Below are positions 1 to 7,751 of a stretch of 64,000 bases of DNA, piece after piece (within the stretch, counting starts at the first letter, position 1; every line of letters begins with the position of its first letter). Below the pieces are notes generated by a model, which did no database searches, was not told the origin of the DNA, and saw nothing but the letters and a program-made list of their open reading frames with translations. Position numbers and translations under genes: made by a program. Origin of the DNA: Burkholderia lata (GTDB taxonomy: Bacteria; Pseudomonadota; Gammaproteobacteria; Burkholderiales; Burkholderiaceae); assembly GCF_902499335.1 (NCBI RefSeq), contig NZ_CABVQK010000001.1, forward strand, positions 1-64,000, given 5' to 3'.

Positions 1-335
1 TGCGGTTGCGCGGCGAACGGCAGCAGCCCGCCGAGCCGGCCGAGCAATTCGCCGAGTACCGGCGCAGCGGTGCCGATAACCGCGCCGCCGATGCCTTGCG
101 GCGCGAACGCCGCCTGCGGCTGGGCCGAGAACGGCAGCAGCCCGCCCAGTTGCCCGGCGACGGTGCCGACGGTGGGTGCGACCGATTTCAGGATGTCGCC
201 GAACACGCCTTGCGGGGCGAACGCCGCTTGCGGTTGCGCGGCGAACGGCAGCAGCCCGCCGAGCCGGCCGAGCAATTCGCCGAGTACCGGCGCAGCGGTG
301 CCGATGACCGCGCCGCCAATGCCCTGCGGCGCGAA
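1..335 (-). repeat. 228-bp direct repeat inside the modular protein
   Basis: Bases 1-107 recur at 229-335 with a period of 228 bp (76 codons). The first 77 bases are identical and the remainder has about three differences. Within each period two related 114-bp halves encode the A and B modules. The array runs off the left edge, so its copy number is unknown. Confidence 0.9.
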
Positions 336-425
336 CTCCCCTTGCGCAACCGTCGTCGCGTAAGCCGGAACGTGTCCCGAAACAGCGAGCGGTACCCCCG
401 GCAATGCATGGTGTACATGAGTCAT
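1..425 (-). CDS. Modular 38-residue-repeat protein, C-terminus cut by window edge
   Basis: Reading leftwards from ATG at 423-425 there is no stop to the window edge, giving at least 141 residues. AAGGAC lies about 7 nt before the ATG. After about 40 unique residues the protein becomes alternating 38-residue modules. Module A begins AAPVLGELLGRLGGLLPF and module B begins VAPTVGTVAGQLGGLLPF. Both continue A/S-AQPQAAFAPQG and then end in IGGAVIGT or VFGDILKS, so a full A+B period is 76 residues. Composition is Gly, Ala, Leu, Pro and Gln with almost no charge. No signal peptide, cysteine or catalytic motif is visible. I do not recognise the family; a surface, interfacial or self-assembling role is only a guess. 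A tandem-HTH regulator lies just upstream on the same strand. Confidence 0.7.
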   Translation of the reverse strand, partial: MTHVHHALPGVPLAVSGHVPAYATTVAQGEFAPQGIGGAVIGTAAPVLGELLGRLGGLLPFAAQPQAAFAPQGVFGDILKSVAPTVGTVAGQLGGLLPFSAQPQAAFAPQGIGGAVIGTAAPVLGELLGRLGGLLPFAAQP

Positions 426-622
426 TTTCGAGTCCTTGATGAAGAGGAAACTGTCGGCACACGAGCCGCAGGCCTGCGTCGCGTGCGCCGTCGACATGCC
501 GGCCGGCGACGCCTCCATCGGCCCGCTACGCATGGGTCAACGGAAACATCGGACGAATCGGCAAGTCGATTCTGCAAGTCGGGTCCCGCCGGTTCCATAC
601 GGCAAATGCGGTATGCGTGTCG

Positions 623-1071
623 CTATGACGAGCCGGGGTTTGCAACGGGAAATGGGTCGGTGAGCCAGCCTGACAACACGGCCGTATGGAGGAGCGCGCA
701 GATGTTGGGCGAGGCCGTCTTGCGGAGAAGATGCGTGCGATGCTTGCGGGCGGTCTGGTCGCTGATGCCGAGCACACGGGCGACCTGCTTGTCGCTCATG
801 CCGGCCGCGAGCAGGTTCAGGATCTCGCGTTCGCGCGACGAGAACGGGTCAGGACGACGCTGGATACCGTTTTTTTGAGCACGTCAGGAAAAAGAATGAA
901 ATAGCGCATCGTCAGTTGCGCTGATTTCCTGAAGCCGAATTTATCGAGGAGATTTTCGCGATGCTTACGCGCGGTATATACGGAAACGGCCAGTTCGACC
1001 GCGATTTCACGGTCGGTCAGGCCTTGCGCGATCAAGCCCAACACGACTGTCTCGCGTGCAGTGAGTTTCAA
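623..1071 (-). CDS. Tandem LuxR-type HTH regulator split by an A7 tract (frameshift)
   Basis: From ATG 1071 the first frame encodes one GerE/LuxR helix-turn-helix (LTARETVVLGLIAQGLTDRE ... TARKHRENLLDKFG) and ends at 817 after 84 residues. A second LuxR HTH (SREREILNLLAAGMSDKQVA ... TARKHRTHLLRK) is encoded in the -1 frame and ends at TAG 623-625. The second frame has no start codon ahead of its HTH. The frames cross at seven consecutive A on the coding strand (870-876). A -1 slip there joins them into a protein of about 149 residues with two HTH domains. There is no receiver or ligand domain. Options are programmed slippage, phase variation, a true pseudogene or a sequence error. It sits immediately upstream of the repeat protein and may control it. 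Confidence 0.6.
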
Positions 1072-1543
1072 AATGGATCCCCGTCGACAATTGAAAGGGC
1101 ATCCCCTCTTTTGTCACGGGAGTAGCGGTCTCCTTCGAATATTCACGACAACCTCACTGGCGACCGGACATCTCTCCTGGTGCACGCGACATGCCAAGGC
1201 GGATGCGCTTGAGACTGCTTCGTCATTTCCGGGTCGCCCGTTATAAAACGACTTTTTTCTGATTATTCTCGGCTGCGAGATGGTCGGGGCAGCCGTGTGC
1301 CGGCTATTTGAATTCAGGGCGATCGGGACGATGCATCATACGCCCGCCGCTCGATTTCGCATGATGATTGATATCACTGATTGAATCGGTCGACCGGGCA
1401 TGCATCGAAATTCGATTTCATTAGTGAATTCATATTTTTGTTTATAATTTTTAAAATTAAAAACAAAAGTGAAACTTTCGTTCTCAAATTCGAGATGAGG
1501 CAATCGGCCATACGGGTTCAAATCCCGGATCGAATGCTCAGCC
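1072..1543. other. Intergenic region, no gene seen
   Basis: About 470 bp between the HTH regulator and the cyclase gene. Positions 1405-1490 are clearly AT-rich compared with the surroundings. No ORF here has convincing codon use. An isolated T-arm-like string occurs at about 1513-1531 but has no tRNA around it. The region probably holds the promoter of the HTH regulator. Confidence 0.5.
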
Positions 1544-2731
1544 TCAAATTGGCGACAAGCCGGCTCTGCCGACCAGGAACCACGTGCGGAATTCGCCCAT
1601 GCCTTTCGCCGCGATCAAGCCACGCTCCTCGAAGACGAACGATTCACCCAGCATGGCTCGCGTCGCCTCCGTCAACTGCACGCGCCCGGCGACGCCCTGC
1701 GATTCCATCCTGCTCGCGAGATTGACGGCTGCTCCCCACAGGTCGTAGATGAACTTGCGCTTGCCGATCACGCCGGCCACGACCTCGCCGCTGTTGATGC
1801 CGATTCGCAATTTCAGGTTGCAGCGTCTGACCGCGTTGAACCGGGCCAGCGCATCGATCATGTCGAGCGCCATGTGCGCGGCCCGCGTCGCGTGATCCGC
1901 AGCGGGAACGGGCAGCCCCGCGGCCGCCATGTACGCGTCGCCAATCGTCTTGATCTTCTCGAGGCCGCGGTGGTCGGCAATGGTGTCGAAGCCGGTGAAG
2001 ATCTCGTTGAGCATTTCGACCAGCTGCTCGGGACGCATGCCGGCCGAGAAGCCGGTGAAGTCCACGATATCCGCGAACAATACCGACACGTCGGCGAAGC
2101 GGTCCGCGATCACTTCCGGAAAGCTCCCGGTGATATCGTCGAGATGCACCTTCAGCCGCTCGGCAATCGGATAGGGCAGCATATTGAGCAGCAGCCGCTC
2201 CGACACCTTCTGCTCGGCCACGACCTTCGCATACAGGCTCTGCAACTCGCCACTCTGGCGGCGAATCAGCGCATGGCTCGCCTCCACCTCCCGCACCTTC
2301 TGCTCGAGCGCGTCACCGCGCTTGCGCAACTCCCCGTGTAGCAACCGTACTTCCAGCATGTTGCGAACCCGCATCAGCACTTCCGCCAGATCGAATGGCT
2401 TGCTGATGAAGTCCTTCGCGCCGACCTGCAACGCGCGCAGCTTGTGGGCCGGCTGGGCGGTGATCACGATGACCGGGAGATAGCTGTCCGCCTCGAGCGA
2501 CTTCAGGCTTTCCATCACCTGGAAACCGTCAGTGCCGGGCATCTGCAGATCCAGCAGGATCAGATCGTAGTGGTGCCGGCGATGCAGTTCGTGGACGGCG
2601 GAGGCATCCGCTGTCGATTCGACGCGTGCATACCCGGCCCGGCGCAGGATCTGCTCGAGCAGCAGGATATTGGCCTCCAGATCATCGACGACCAGGATCC
2701 GGGCATCGAGAATCGCTGACGAATCGATCAT
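1544..2731 (-). CDS. Response regulator with class III adenylate/guanylate cyclase output
   Basis: 395 residues. Residues about 10-125 form a receiver domain with acidic pair D16-D17, phospho-acceptor D61 (LLDLQMPG) and the conserved Lys in ISKPF. A helical linker of about 60 residues follows, then a class III cyclase domain. That domain shows the metal-site motif FADIVDFTGFSAG, the substrate-specifying Lys in KTIGDAY, and DLWGAAVNLASRM with the transition-state Asn and Arg. Lys plus Asp at the base-recognising positions favours ATP over GTP. The predicted job is phosphorylation-controlled cAMP synthesis in the cytoplasm. The gene starts 27 nt after the hybrid kinase gene, which is the likely partner. 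The product nucleotide is inferred from two residues only. Confidence 0.88.
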   Translation of the reverse strand: MIDSSAILDARILVVDDLEANILLLEQILRRAGYARVESTADASAVHELHRRHHYDLILLDLQMPGTDGFQVMESLKSLEADSYLPVIVITAQPAHKLRALQVGAKDFISKPFDLAEVLMRVRNMLEVRLLHGELRKRGDALEQKVREVEASHALIRRQSGELQSLYAKVVAEQKVSERLLLNMLPYPIAERLKVHLDDITGSFPEVIADRFADVSVLFADIVDFTGFSAGMRPEQLVEMLNEIFTGFDTIADHRGLEKIKTIGDAYMAAAGLPVPAADHATRAAHMALDMIDALARFNAVRRCNLKLRIGINSGEVVAGVIGKRKFIYDLWGAAVNLASRMESQGVAGRVQLTEATRAMLGESFVFEERGLIAAKGMGEFRTWFLVGRAGLSPI

Positions 2732-2758
2732 GGTTCCAGCCCTGCCGGCCTGTCCACG

Positions 2759-4348
2759 CTATTTCCGCGCCGTCACCGGCGCAATGGCTTCCACAAGTGC
2801 GCGCATGAAGGGGGCGATCTTGATCGGCTTGATCAGATAGCGGAAGAAACCCGCCTCCAGGCCTTGCTCGACGTCATGCGGCATCGCATTCGAACTGAGC
2901 GCGATGACGGGAATGTCCGCCGTCTCGGGATACTTGCGCAACAGGTCGAGTGCTTCGATCCCGCTGATGTCGGGCAGGTTGATGTCCATCACGATCACCC
3001 GCGGCTGCACGCTGCGCGCCAGTTCCACACCGAGCCGGCCAGTCGGGGCACCGAGCATGCGCAGGTCCGCGCGCCGCGCAATCAGTTGCTCGACGAGCTT
3101 CAGGTTGGCCGGATTGTCCTCGACATAGAGCACGGTATGCACGGACGCCCCGGCTGCATCGTTGCCGGTTGCGCCCGAGGCCGGCGTGTCGGGCTGTGCG
3201 GCGAGTGTCGCCGCCATGTCTGGCGCAGGCGCCGAATCCAGTTCGATCCAGAAGACACTCCCCTTGCCGGGTGTACTGTCGACACCGATGCCGCCACCCA
3301 TCAACTCCATCAGCCGCTTTGCGACCACCAGGCCGATGCCCGTACCCTCTTCTGCGCCGGCTTCCTGTCCCAGGCGGTTGAACGGCTGGAAGAGCCCACC
3401 CACCTGCTCCGGAGACAGGCCCGGGCCCGTGTCGCTGACACTCACGCGAACCCGACCCGGCACGGGCACGCTGCAGGTAACGTCGACCGCGCCCGACGGG
3501 CAGTTGTACTTGACCGCGTTCGACAGCAGATTGATCAGGACCTGCTTGACGCGCGTGCGGTCGGCACGGACATGACATGACGTCCCGACCTGCGGAAAGG
3601 TCATCCTGATACCCCGTTGCAGCGCCTGCGTCACGATCATCGAATCGCACTCTCGCAGCACGTCGTCCAGCGATACGGATTCGGGCGAGATTGCCACTTG
3701 CCCGGCGTCGATCTTCGCGAGATCGAGCACGTCGTTGATCAGTTCGAGCAGATGCCATCCTGCCCGCAGAATCTGGTCGATGCTCGCCTGTTGCGACGAG
3801 GTCGGCGGTGGAGAATCGGTCGCCATCAGTTGGGCGAACCCGAGAATCGCATTGAGCGGGCTGCGCAACTCGTGGCTCATGCTGGACAGGAAGTCCGATT
3901 TCGCACGGTTGGCTCGCTCGGCCGCGGCCAGGGCTTGCTTGCGATCATCGATGTCGGTGACGGTTCCCACCCACTTCACGATATTGCCGTTCGCATCCTT
4001 CAACGGCGATGCACGTTCCAGGTGCCATCGATAAGTGCAATCGGACATTCGCCATATGCGCACTTCGATTTCATATTCAGTACCGCTTTCAATCGCGCGC
4101 TCCCAGTGCGCGACTTCGGATTGCACGTCATCCGGATGTATCGTCGACATCCAGTTCCACCCCTCCACTTGAGCAAACCCCAGCTCCGTATACTTCTCGA
4201 TCCGCCGGTTGACGTAGTCGACCGAGCCATCGGGCCCGGCCGTCCATACGATATGGGGTATCGCATCTGCAAACGACCTGAAACGCCGCTCGACGTCAGC
4301 TTCGATTTCCGGACAAGAGCGATTCGTCGATACGAGCGGTTGTTTCAT
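2759..4348 (-). CDS. PAS-containing hybrid sensor histidine kinase
   Basis: About 529 residues from ATG 4348 (MKQPLVSTNR); a longer reading from 4393 lacks a ribosome site. Residues about 20-145 are a PAS/PAC sensor (VWTAGPDGSVDYVNRR ... WVGTVTDIDDRK). HisKA follows with the phospho-His in SSMSHELRSPLNAILGF. The HATPase domain has N box LLSNAVKYN, DTGPGLS and GTGIGL. A C-terminal receiver carries VLYVEDNPAN and phospho-acceptor Asp in IVMDINLPDISG. There is no transmembrane segment, so it should sense a cytoplasmic signal. It is transcribed ahead of the cyclase response regulator with 27 nt between, forming a kinase-to-cyclic-nucleotide circuit. The stimulus is unknown. Confidence 0.9.
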   Translation of the reverse strand: MKQPLVSTNRSCPEIEADVERRFRSFADAIPHIVWTAGPDGSVDYVNRRIEKYTELGFAQVEGWNWMSTIHPDDVQSEVAHWERAIESGTEYEIEVRIWRMSDCTYRWHLERASPLKDANGNIVKWVGTVTDIDDRKQALAAAERANRAKSDFLSSMSHELRSPLNAILGFAQLMATDSPPPTSSQQASIDQILRAGWHLLELINDVLDLAKIDAGQVAISPESVSLDDVLRECDSMIVTQALQRGIRMTFPQVGTSCHVRADRTRVKQVLINLLSNAVKYNCPSGAVDVTCSVPVPGRVRVSVSDTGPGLSPEQVGGLFQPFNRLGQEAGAEEGTGIGLVVAKRLMELMGGGIGVDSTPGKGSVFWIELDSAPAPDMAATLAAQPDTPASGATGNDAAGASVHTVLYVEDNPANLKLVEQLIARRADLRMLGAPTGRLGVELARSVQPRVIVMDINLPDISGIEALDLLRKYPETADIPVIALSSNAMPHDVEQGLEAGFFRYLIKPIKIAPFMRALVEAIAPVTARK

Positions 4349-5110
4349 GATGCAACCCCAAATCAAACACCGCGGCAACCGTGACGAAGCCACTGAACCC
4401 CGTGGGGACGGGTCCGGGCGCTTCCGGGATCAGAAGCGATCCGTCTGACGACATTCGATAGCGAGTCCACCCGGGCGCATTGTCACGACGTTGCCCTTAT
4501 CGTCTCGCGAGCATTAACAATGCGCCTAGTGCGAGGCAGTGTGCAAGGGTGCGCGGATCATCGCTGCCGTTGCTTCACGAAGCGTCACGTTGGTATCCGG
4601 CGATATGGCGAGCAACTGTCGTCCAGCTATGTCGCCTTCCCCTCCCACAAACCCACATCGCTACCCATGGACAACCTTGAGATCAAGGATATAAAGGGCG
4701 TTGCAGAAGCTATCGGAATACTCGGTAAACCTTGAGTGGTGGAAGGCCGCAGACGCCAACTGCCGCGTGCACAGGCGCACTCGGCAAGACTCCCTCGATC
4801 GCAGATGGCTTCCTATCCGCGACGCTACCCAGATTTGCCCCGGCAGCAATCCAATATCGACGCCAATGCAATACTGGCAAGGGTCTCCGAGCATATTCCC
4901 GACAAGATTTCCCATGGCCCCTGCTACCCTCGGGAGTCTCCCCACAAGCCGCCACGGCTTTGCGAACGGTGCTGGCGCGTGAGAGCTCACGGCCGCAGAC
5001 GACCCGAGCGGTAAGCAAAAGGCCGCTACGGAGATGATGCAATTGCGTTAGCCATGTTCGGTAGCCTCCACACTTGAAGGCTAGCGCTCACGCGTGCTAT
5101 ATCGAGTGCG
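4349..5110. other. Long intergenic region, no gene seen
   Basis: About 760 bp between the hybrid kinase start and the end of the TonB receptor gene. Short open frames occur on both strands, but none has a ribosome site together with Burkholderia-like third-position GC. It could be a decayed gene. No repeat, tRNA or strong terminator was recognised. Confidence 0.5.
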
Positions 5111-7345
5111 TCAAAAATCGGCCGACGCGGACAAATAGAGCGTACGCGGCGCGCCAAGCGAGATCGTGCCGTACGACGCGACGCCCGACCAGTACTTGCG
5201 ATCGAACACATTGGCGATACCGGCCCGAAACACGGTTTGCTTGCCGTACAGCCGGGTGCGATAGCGTGCGCCAAGATCGACGGTGGTCCACGACGCCACG
5301 GACTGCGTGTTCGCCTGGTTCACGTATTCGCGGCCGGTGTAGTTGACGCCGCCTGTCAGCGTGAATCCCGTCGCACGCGGCACATCCCACTCGAGGCCGA
5401 CATTTGCCATCACGTTCGGTACGCCGACCGGACGATTGCCTTGTGTCGCCGCGCTATTCGTCTTCGTCAGCGTCGCGTCGAGCAGCGTGATGCCGGCCAG
5501 TGCGCGCACGCCGCGCATTGGCTCGCCGGACACGGACAGTTCAAGCCCCTGGTTGCGCTGTTCGCTGTCGACCGTGTACACGGTACCGAACAGCTGGCCG
5601 CTCGGCTTGGTGATCCGGAACGCGGCCAGCGTAGCGGCCACGCTGCCTGAATCGATCTTCACACCGACTTCCTGCTGCTTCGTCTTGTACGGCGCAAAGA
5701 CCTGTCCTGCGTTTGACGCGACGGACGGCGCGACGTCACCTTTGCTCAACCCTTCGATGTAGTTTGCGTAAAACGACACGCCGCGCCACGGTTTCACGAC
5801 GAGCCCGACGAGTGGCGTCACGGCACTGTCGTTGTACGACGCGGACTTCGCACCGGTCGTCGCGTTGAAGTTGTTCGACTTCACGTATTGCTGCCGCACA
5901 CCCAGCGTGAGCTGCACGCGCTCGTCGAATGCGCCGATCGTGTCGGCCACCGCGACGCCATACAGTGTCGAATCCGACACCTTCGGCACCGCCGCCGGCG
6001 AAGCGATATCCTGCGGGGGACTCACAACCGGAGCATAGAGGTTCGACCGTACCGTCGCGCCGCTGACGCTCGCGCTCGCGATCCGGTCGCGATAGACGTT
6101 CGCTTGCAGGACGACCGCATGACTAAGCGCGCCAGTATTGAAGCGCGCGCGCACACCGGTATCCGCGCTCGACCGGTTGACCTGGAACTTCCAGTTCTGC
6201 ACGACGGCGGACGTATCGCCCTGTGCGTTCAGGATCGTCGGCGTCTGGTCGGACAGCCGCGACACGTCGGATTTAGCGGCACCGAGGTCGGCGAATGCAG
6301 TCACGCGATCGTTGATGTCGTACTCGGCATGCAGCAGCACCGACGTGTCGTTCGACTTGTACCAGGCCCAAGGTTGGGTGACGTTGCGACGCCCTTCCGA
6401 CGCGGCCGGCACCGGGATGCCCGACGCGACGACGAACGGCCGCGTCGGCGAGTCGATCCACTGATACTGCTCGATCACGTCGAGCGACGCGCGCAAGCGC
6501 TCGCCCTGGTAGTCGAGCGACAGCGCGCCAACCTCCGCACGCGAACGCTGGTTGTCGAGCGGCGTCGGCCCTTGGCGGTGCAGGCCGTTGAAGCGCACGC
6601 CGAACTGCCGGTCGCTGCCGAAGCGGCGGCTCACGTCGATCGCGCCACCGACCTGCGCGTCGGACGTATAGTCGGCGGTCAAGCGGGTAAGATCCCGGCC
6701 GAGCGGCCGCTTCGGCACGACATTGACGACACCGCCGACACCGCCGTTCGGCGACATGCCGTATAGCAGCGCGGCCGGGCCCTTCAACACCTCGACGCGC
6801 TCGATGTATTCCTTGAACAGGTGATAGTTCGGCGACACGCCATAGACGCCGTCGAACGCGACTTCGCTCACGTTGCCTTCATTGATCGGAAAGCCACGAA
6901 TGAAGAACGAATCGGTCACGCCGCCGGCCTGGCCGGTGAAGCGCGTCGACGCATCGCGGTTCAGCACGTCGGCGAGGGTCGCGGCCTGCACGTCGGCGAT
7001 GTGTTGCGCCGTATAGCTCGATACGCTGAACGGCAGGTCGGTGTTACGCCTGTCGCCGAGCAGCCCGGCCCGCGCGCCGCGCGTCACCTGGCCGCCCGCG
7101 TATGCGGCGGTCGGATCGAGCGATGACGCGCGCACGTCGAGCGCCGGCAGCACCGTCGCGTCGGTGCCGGACGCGCCTGACGGGAAGCCGGCCGACGTCT
7201 GCGCATGGGCCTGGCCGGCGCACGTCGATGCGACCGTCATCGCGAACATCGAATGGACTGCGAAATAAATTGACCGGCGAAAACCGGACGCTGGGCCGGA
7301 CGACCTCAACACCCGGCCGGATTCGACTTGTTGCCGTAACGACAT
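5111..7345 (-). CDS. TonB-dependent siderophore receptor
   Basis: About 744 residues from ATG 7345, which is preceded by a tightly spaced GGGGGAGG; a 15-codon longer start at 7390 has no ribosome site. A signal peptide ends near AGQAHAQ. The plug domain runs roughly from residue 90 to 200 (ADVLNRDASTRFTGQAGG, FFIRGFPI, ERVEVLKGPAALLYG, GGVGGVVNVVPKRP). The rest is a 22-strand-type beta-barrel ending in ADF, with the terminal Phe typical of outer-membrane barrels. Length and plug motifs fit the ferrichrome/FhuA-FcuA-like siderophore receptor family. There is no N-terminal signalling domain, and no ECF sigma, siderophore or ABC genes lie beside it. The Fur-box-like site upstream supports iron control. 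Substrate cannot be assigned. Confidence 0.9.
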   Translation of the reverse strand: MSLRQQVESGRVLRSSGPASGFRRSIYFAVHSMFAMTVASTCAGQAHAQTSAGFPSGASGTDATVLPALDVRASSLDPTAAYAGGQVTRGARAGLLGDRRNTDLPFSVSSYTAQHIADVQAATLADVLNRDASTRFTGQAGGVTDSFFIRGFPINEGNVSEVAFDGVYGVSPNYHLFKEYIERVEVLKGPAALLYGMSPNGGVGGVVNVVPKRPLGRDLTRLTADYTSDAQVGGAIDVSRRFGSDRQFGVRFNGLHRQGPTPLDNQRSRAEVGALSLDYQGERLRASLDVIEQYQWIDSPTRPFVVASGIPVPAASEGRRNVTQPWAWYKSNDTSVLLHAEYDINDRVTAFADLGAAKSDVSRLSDQTPTILNAQGDTSAVVQNWKFQVNRSSADTGVRARFNTGALSHAVVLQANVYRDRIASASVSGATVRSNLYAPVVSPPQDIASPAAVPKVSDSTLYGVAVADTIGAFDERVQLTLGVRQQYVKSNNFNATTGAKSASYNDSAVTPLVGLVVKPWRGVSFYANYIEGLSKGDVAPSVASNAGQVFAPYKTKQQEVGVKIDSGSVAATLAAFRITKPSGQLFGTVYTVDSEQRNQGLELSVSGEPMRGVRALAGITLLDATLTKTNSAATQGNRPVGVPNVMANVGLEWDVPRATGFTLTGGVNYTGREYVNQANTQSVASWTTVDLGARYRTRLYGKQTVFRAGIANVFDRKYWSGVASYGTISLGAPRTLYLSASADF

Positions 7346-7751
7346 GACCTCCCCCACCTGCTCTCCGAGCGCTGTGCGGGCGCACAGCATGTGTCTTGAA
7401 ATTGTTCGGAAAGATACATGTAACGATAATGATTCGCAACATTATTCGCATTTTCGAACTTCGAAATCTCCTGCCCGGATCTCGTGAGACTCCGCGGCGC
7501 CTTGTCGAAGTGAACAGATCCGGGGCCCGGTGGAGTCCCGGTCCGCCTCCACGGCACATCACGCGGGTCCTGAACACCAGCGGTGGGTATAACTGGCGAT
7601 CAGCGCGACGCCTGTGGCGGGCAGACGGCTCATGTTGTCGCCGTTGCGCATGAGCCGGTTGTACATCGGCCCATCCCCGCGCAAAAACGGACCATGCAGC
7701 GTCGCGGGAAAAAATCCGAGGATCAATCTGAACCGCGGCGACACTTTGCCG
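7346..7751. other. Intergenic region between efflux operon and TonB receptor
   Basis: About 400 bp. The half nearest the receptor (7380-7460) is AT-rich and holds the Fur-box-like site. The half nearest the efflux operon has no gene that can be supported and no clear T-tailed hairpin. Confidence 0.5.
7422..7450 (-). promoter_or_regulatory. Fur-box-like site
   Basis: About 80-100 bp before the TonB receptor start lies cgataatgattcgcaacatt followed by attcgcat. It resembles the classical Fur consensus of GATAAT repeats in inverted orientation, set in an AT-rich patch. Position relative to the receptor gene fits iron repression. It was called by eye, without a score. Confidence 0.6.

Noticed and set aside
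1513..1531. tRNA T-arm-like sequence (gggttcaaatccc)
   Set aside because: No acceptor stem, D arm, anticodon arm or CCA can be built around it, and it lies next to a coding end. It could be a relic of a tRNA attachment site but nothing else supports that.
5026..5274. Small gene at the end of the TonB receptor
   Set aside because: Overlaps the receptor C-terminus in another frame, with no ribosome site or family motif.
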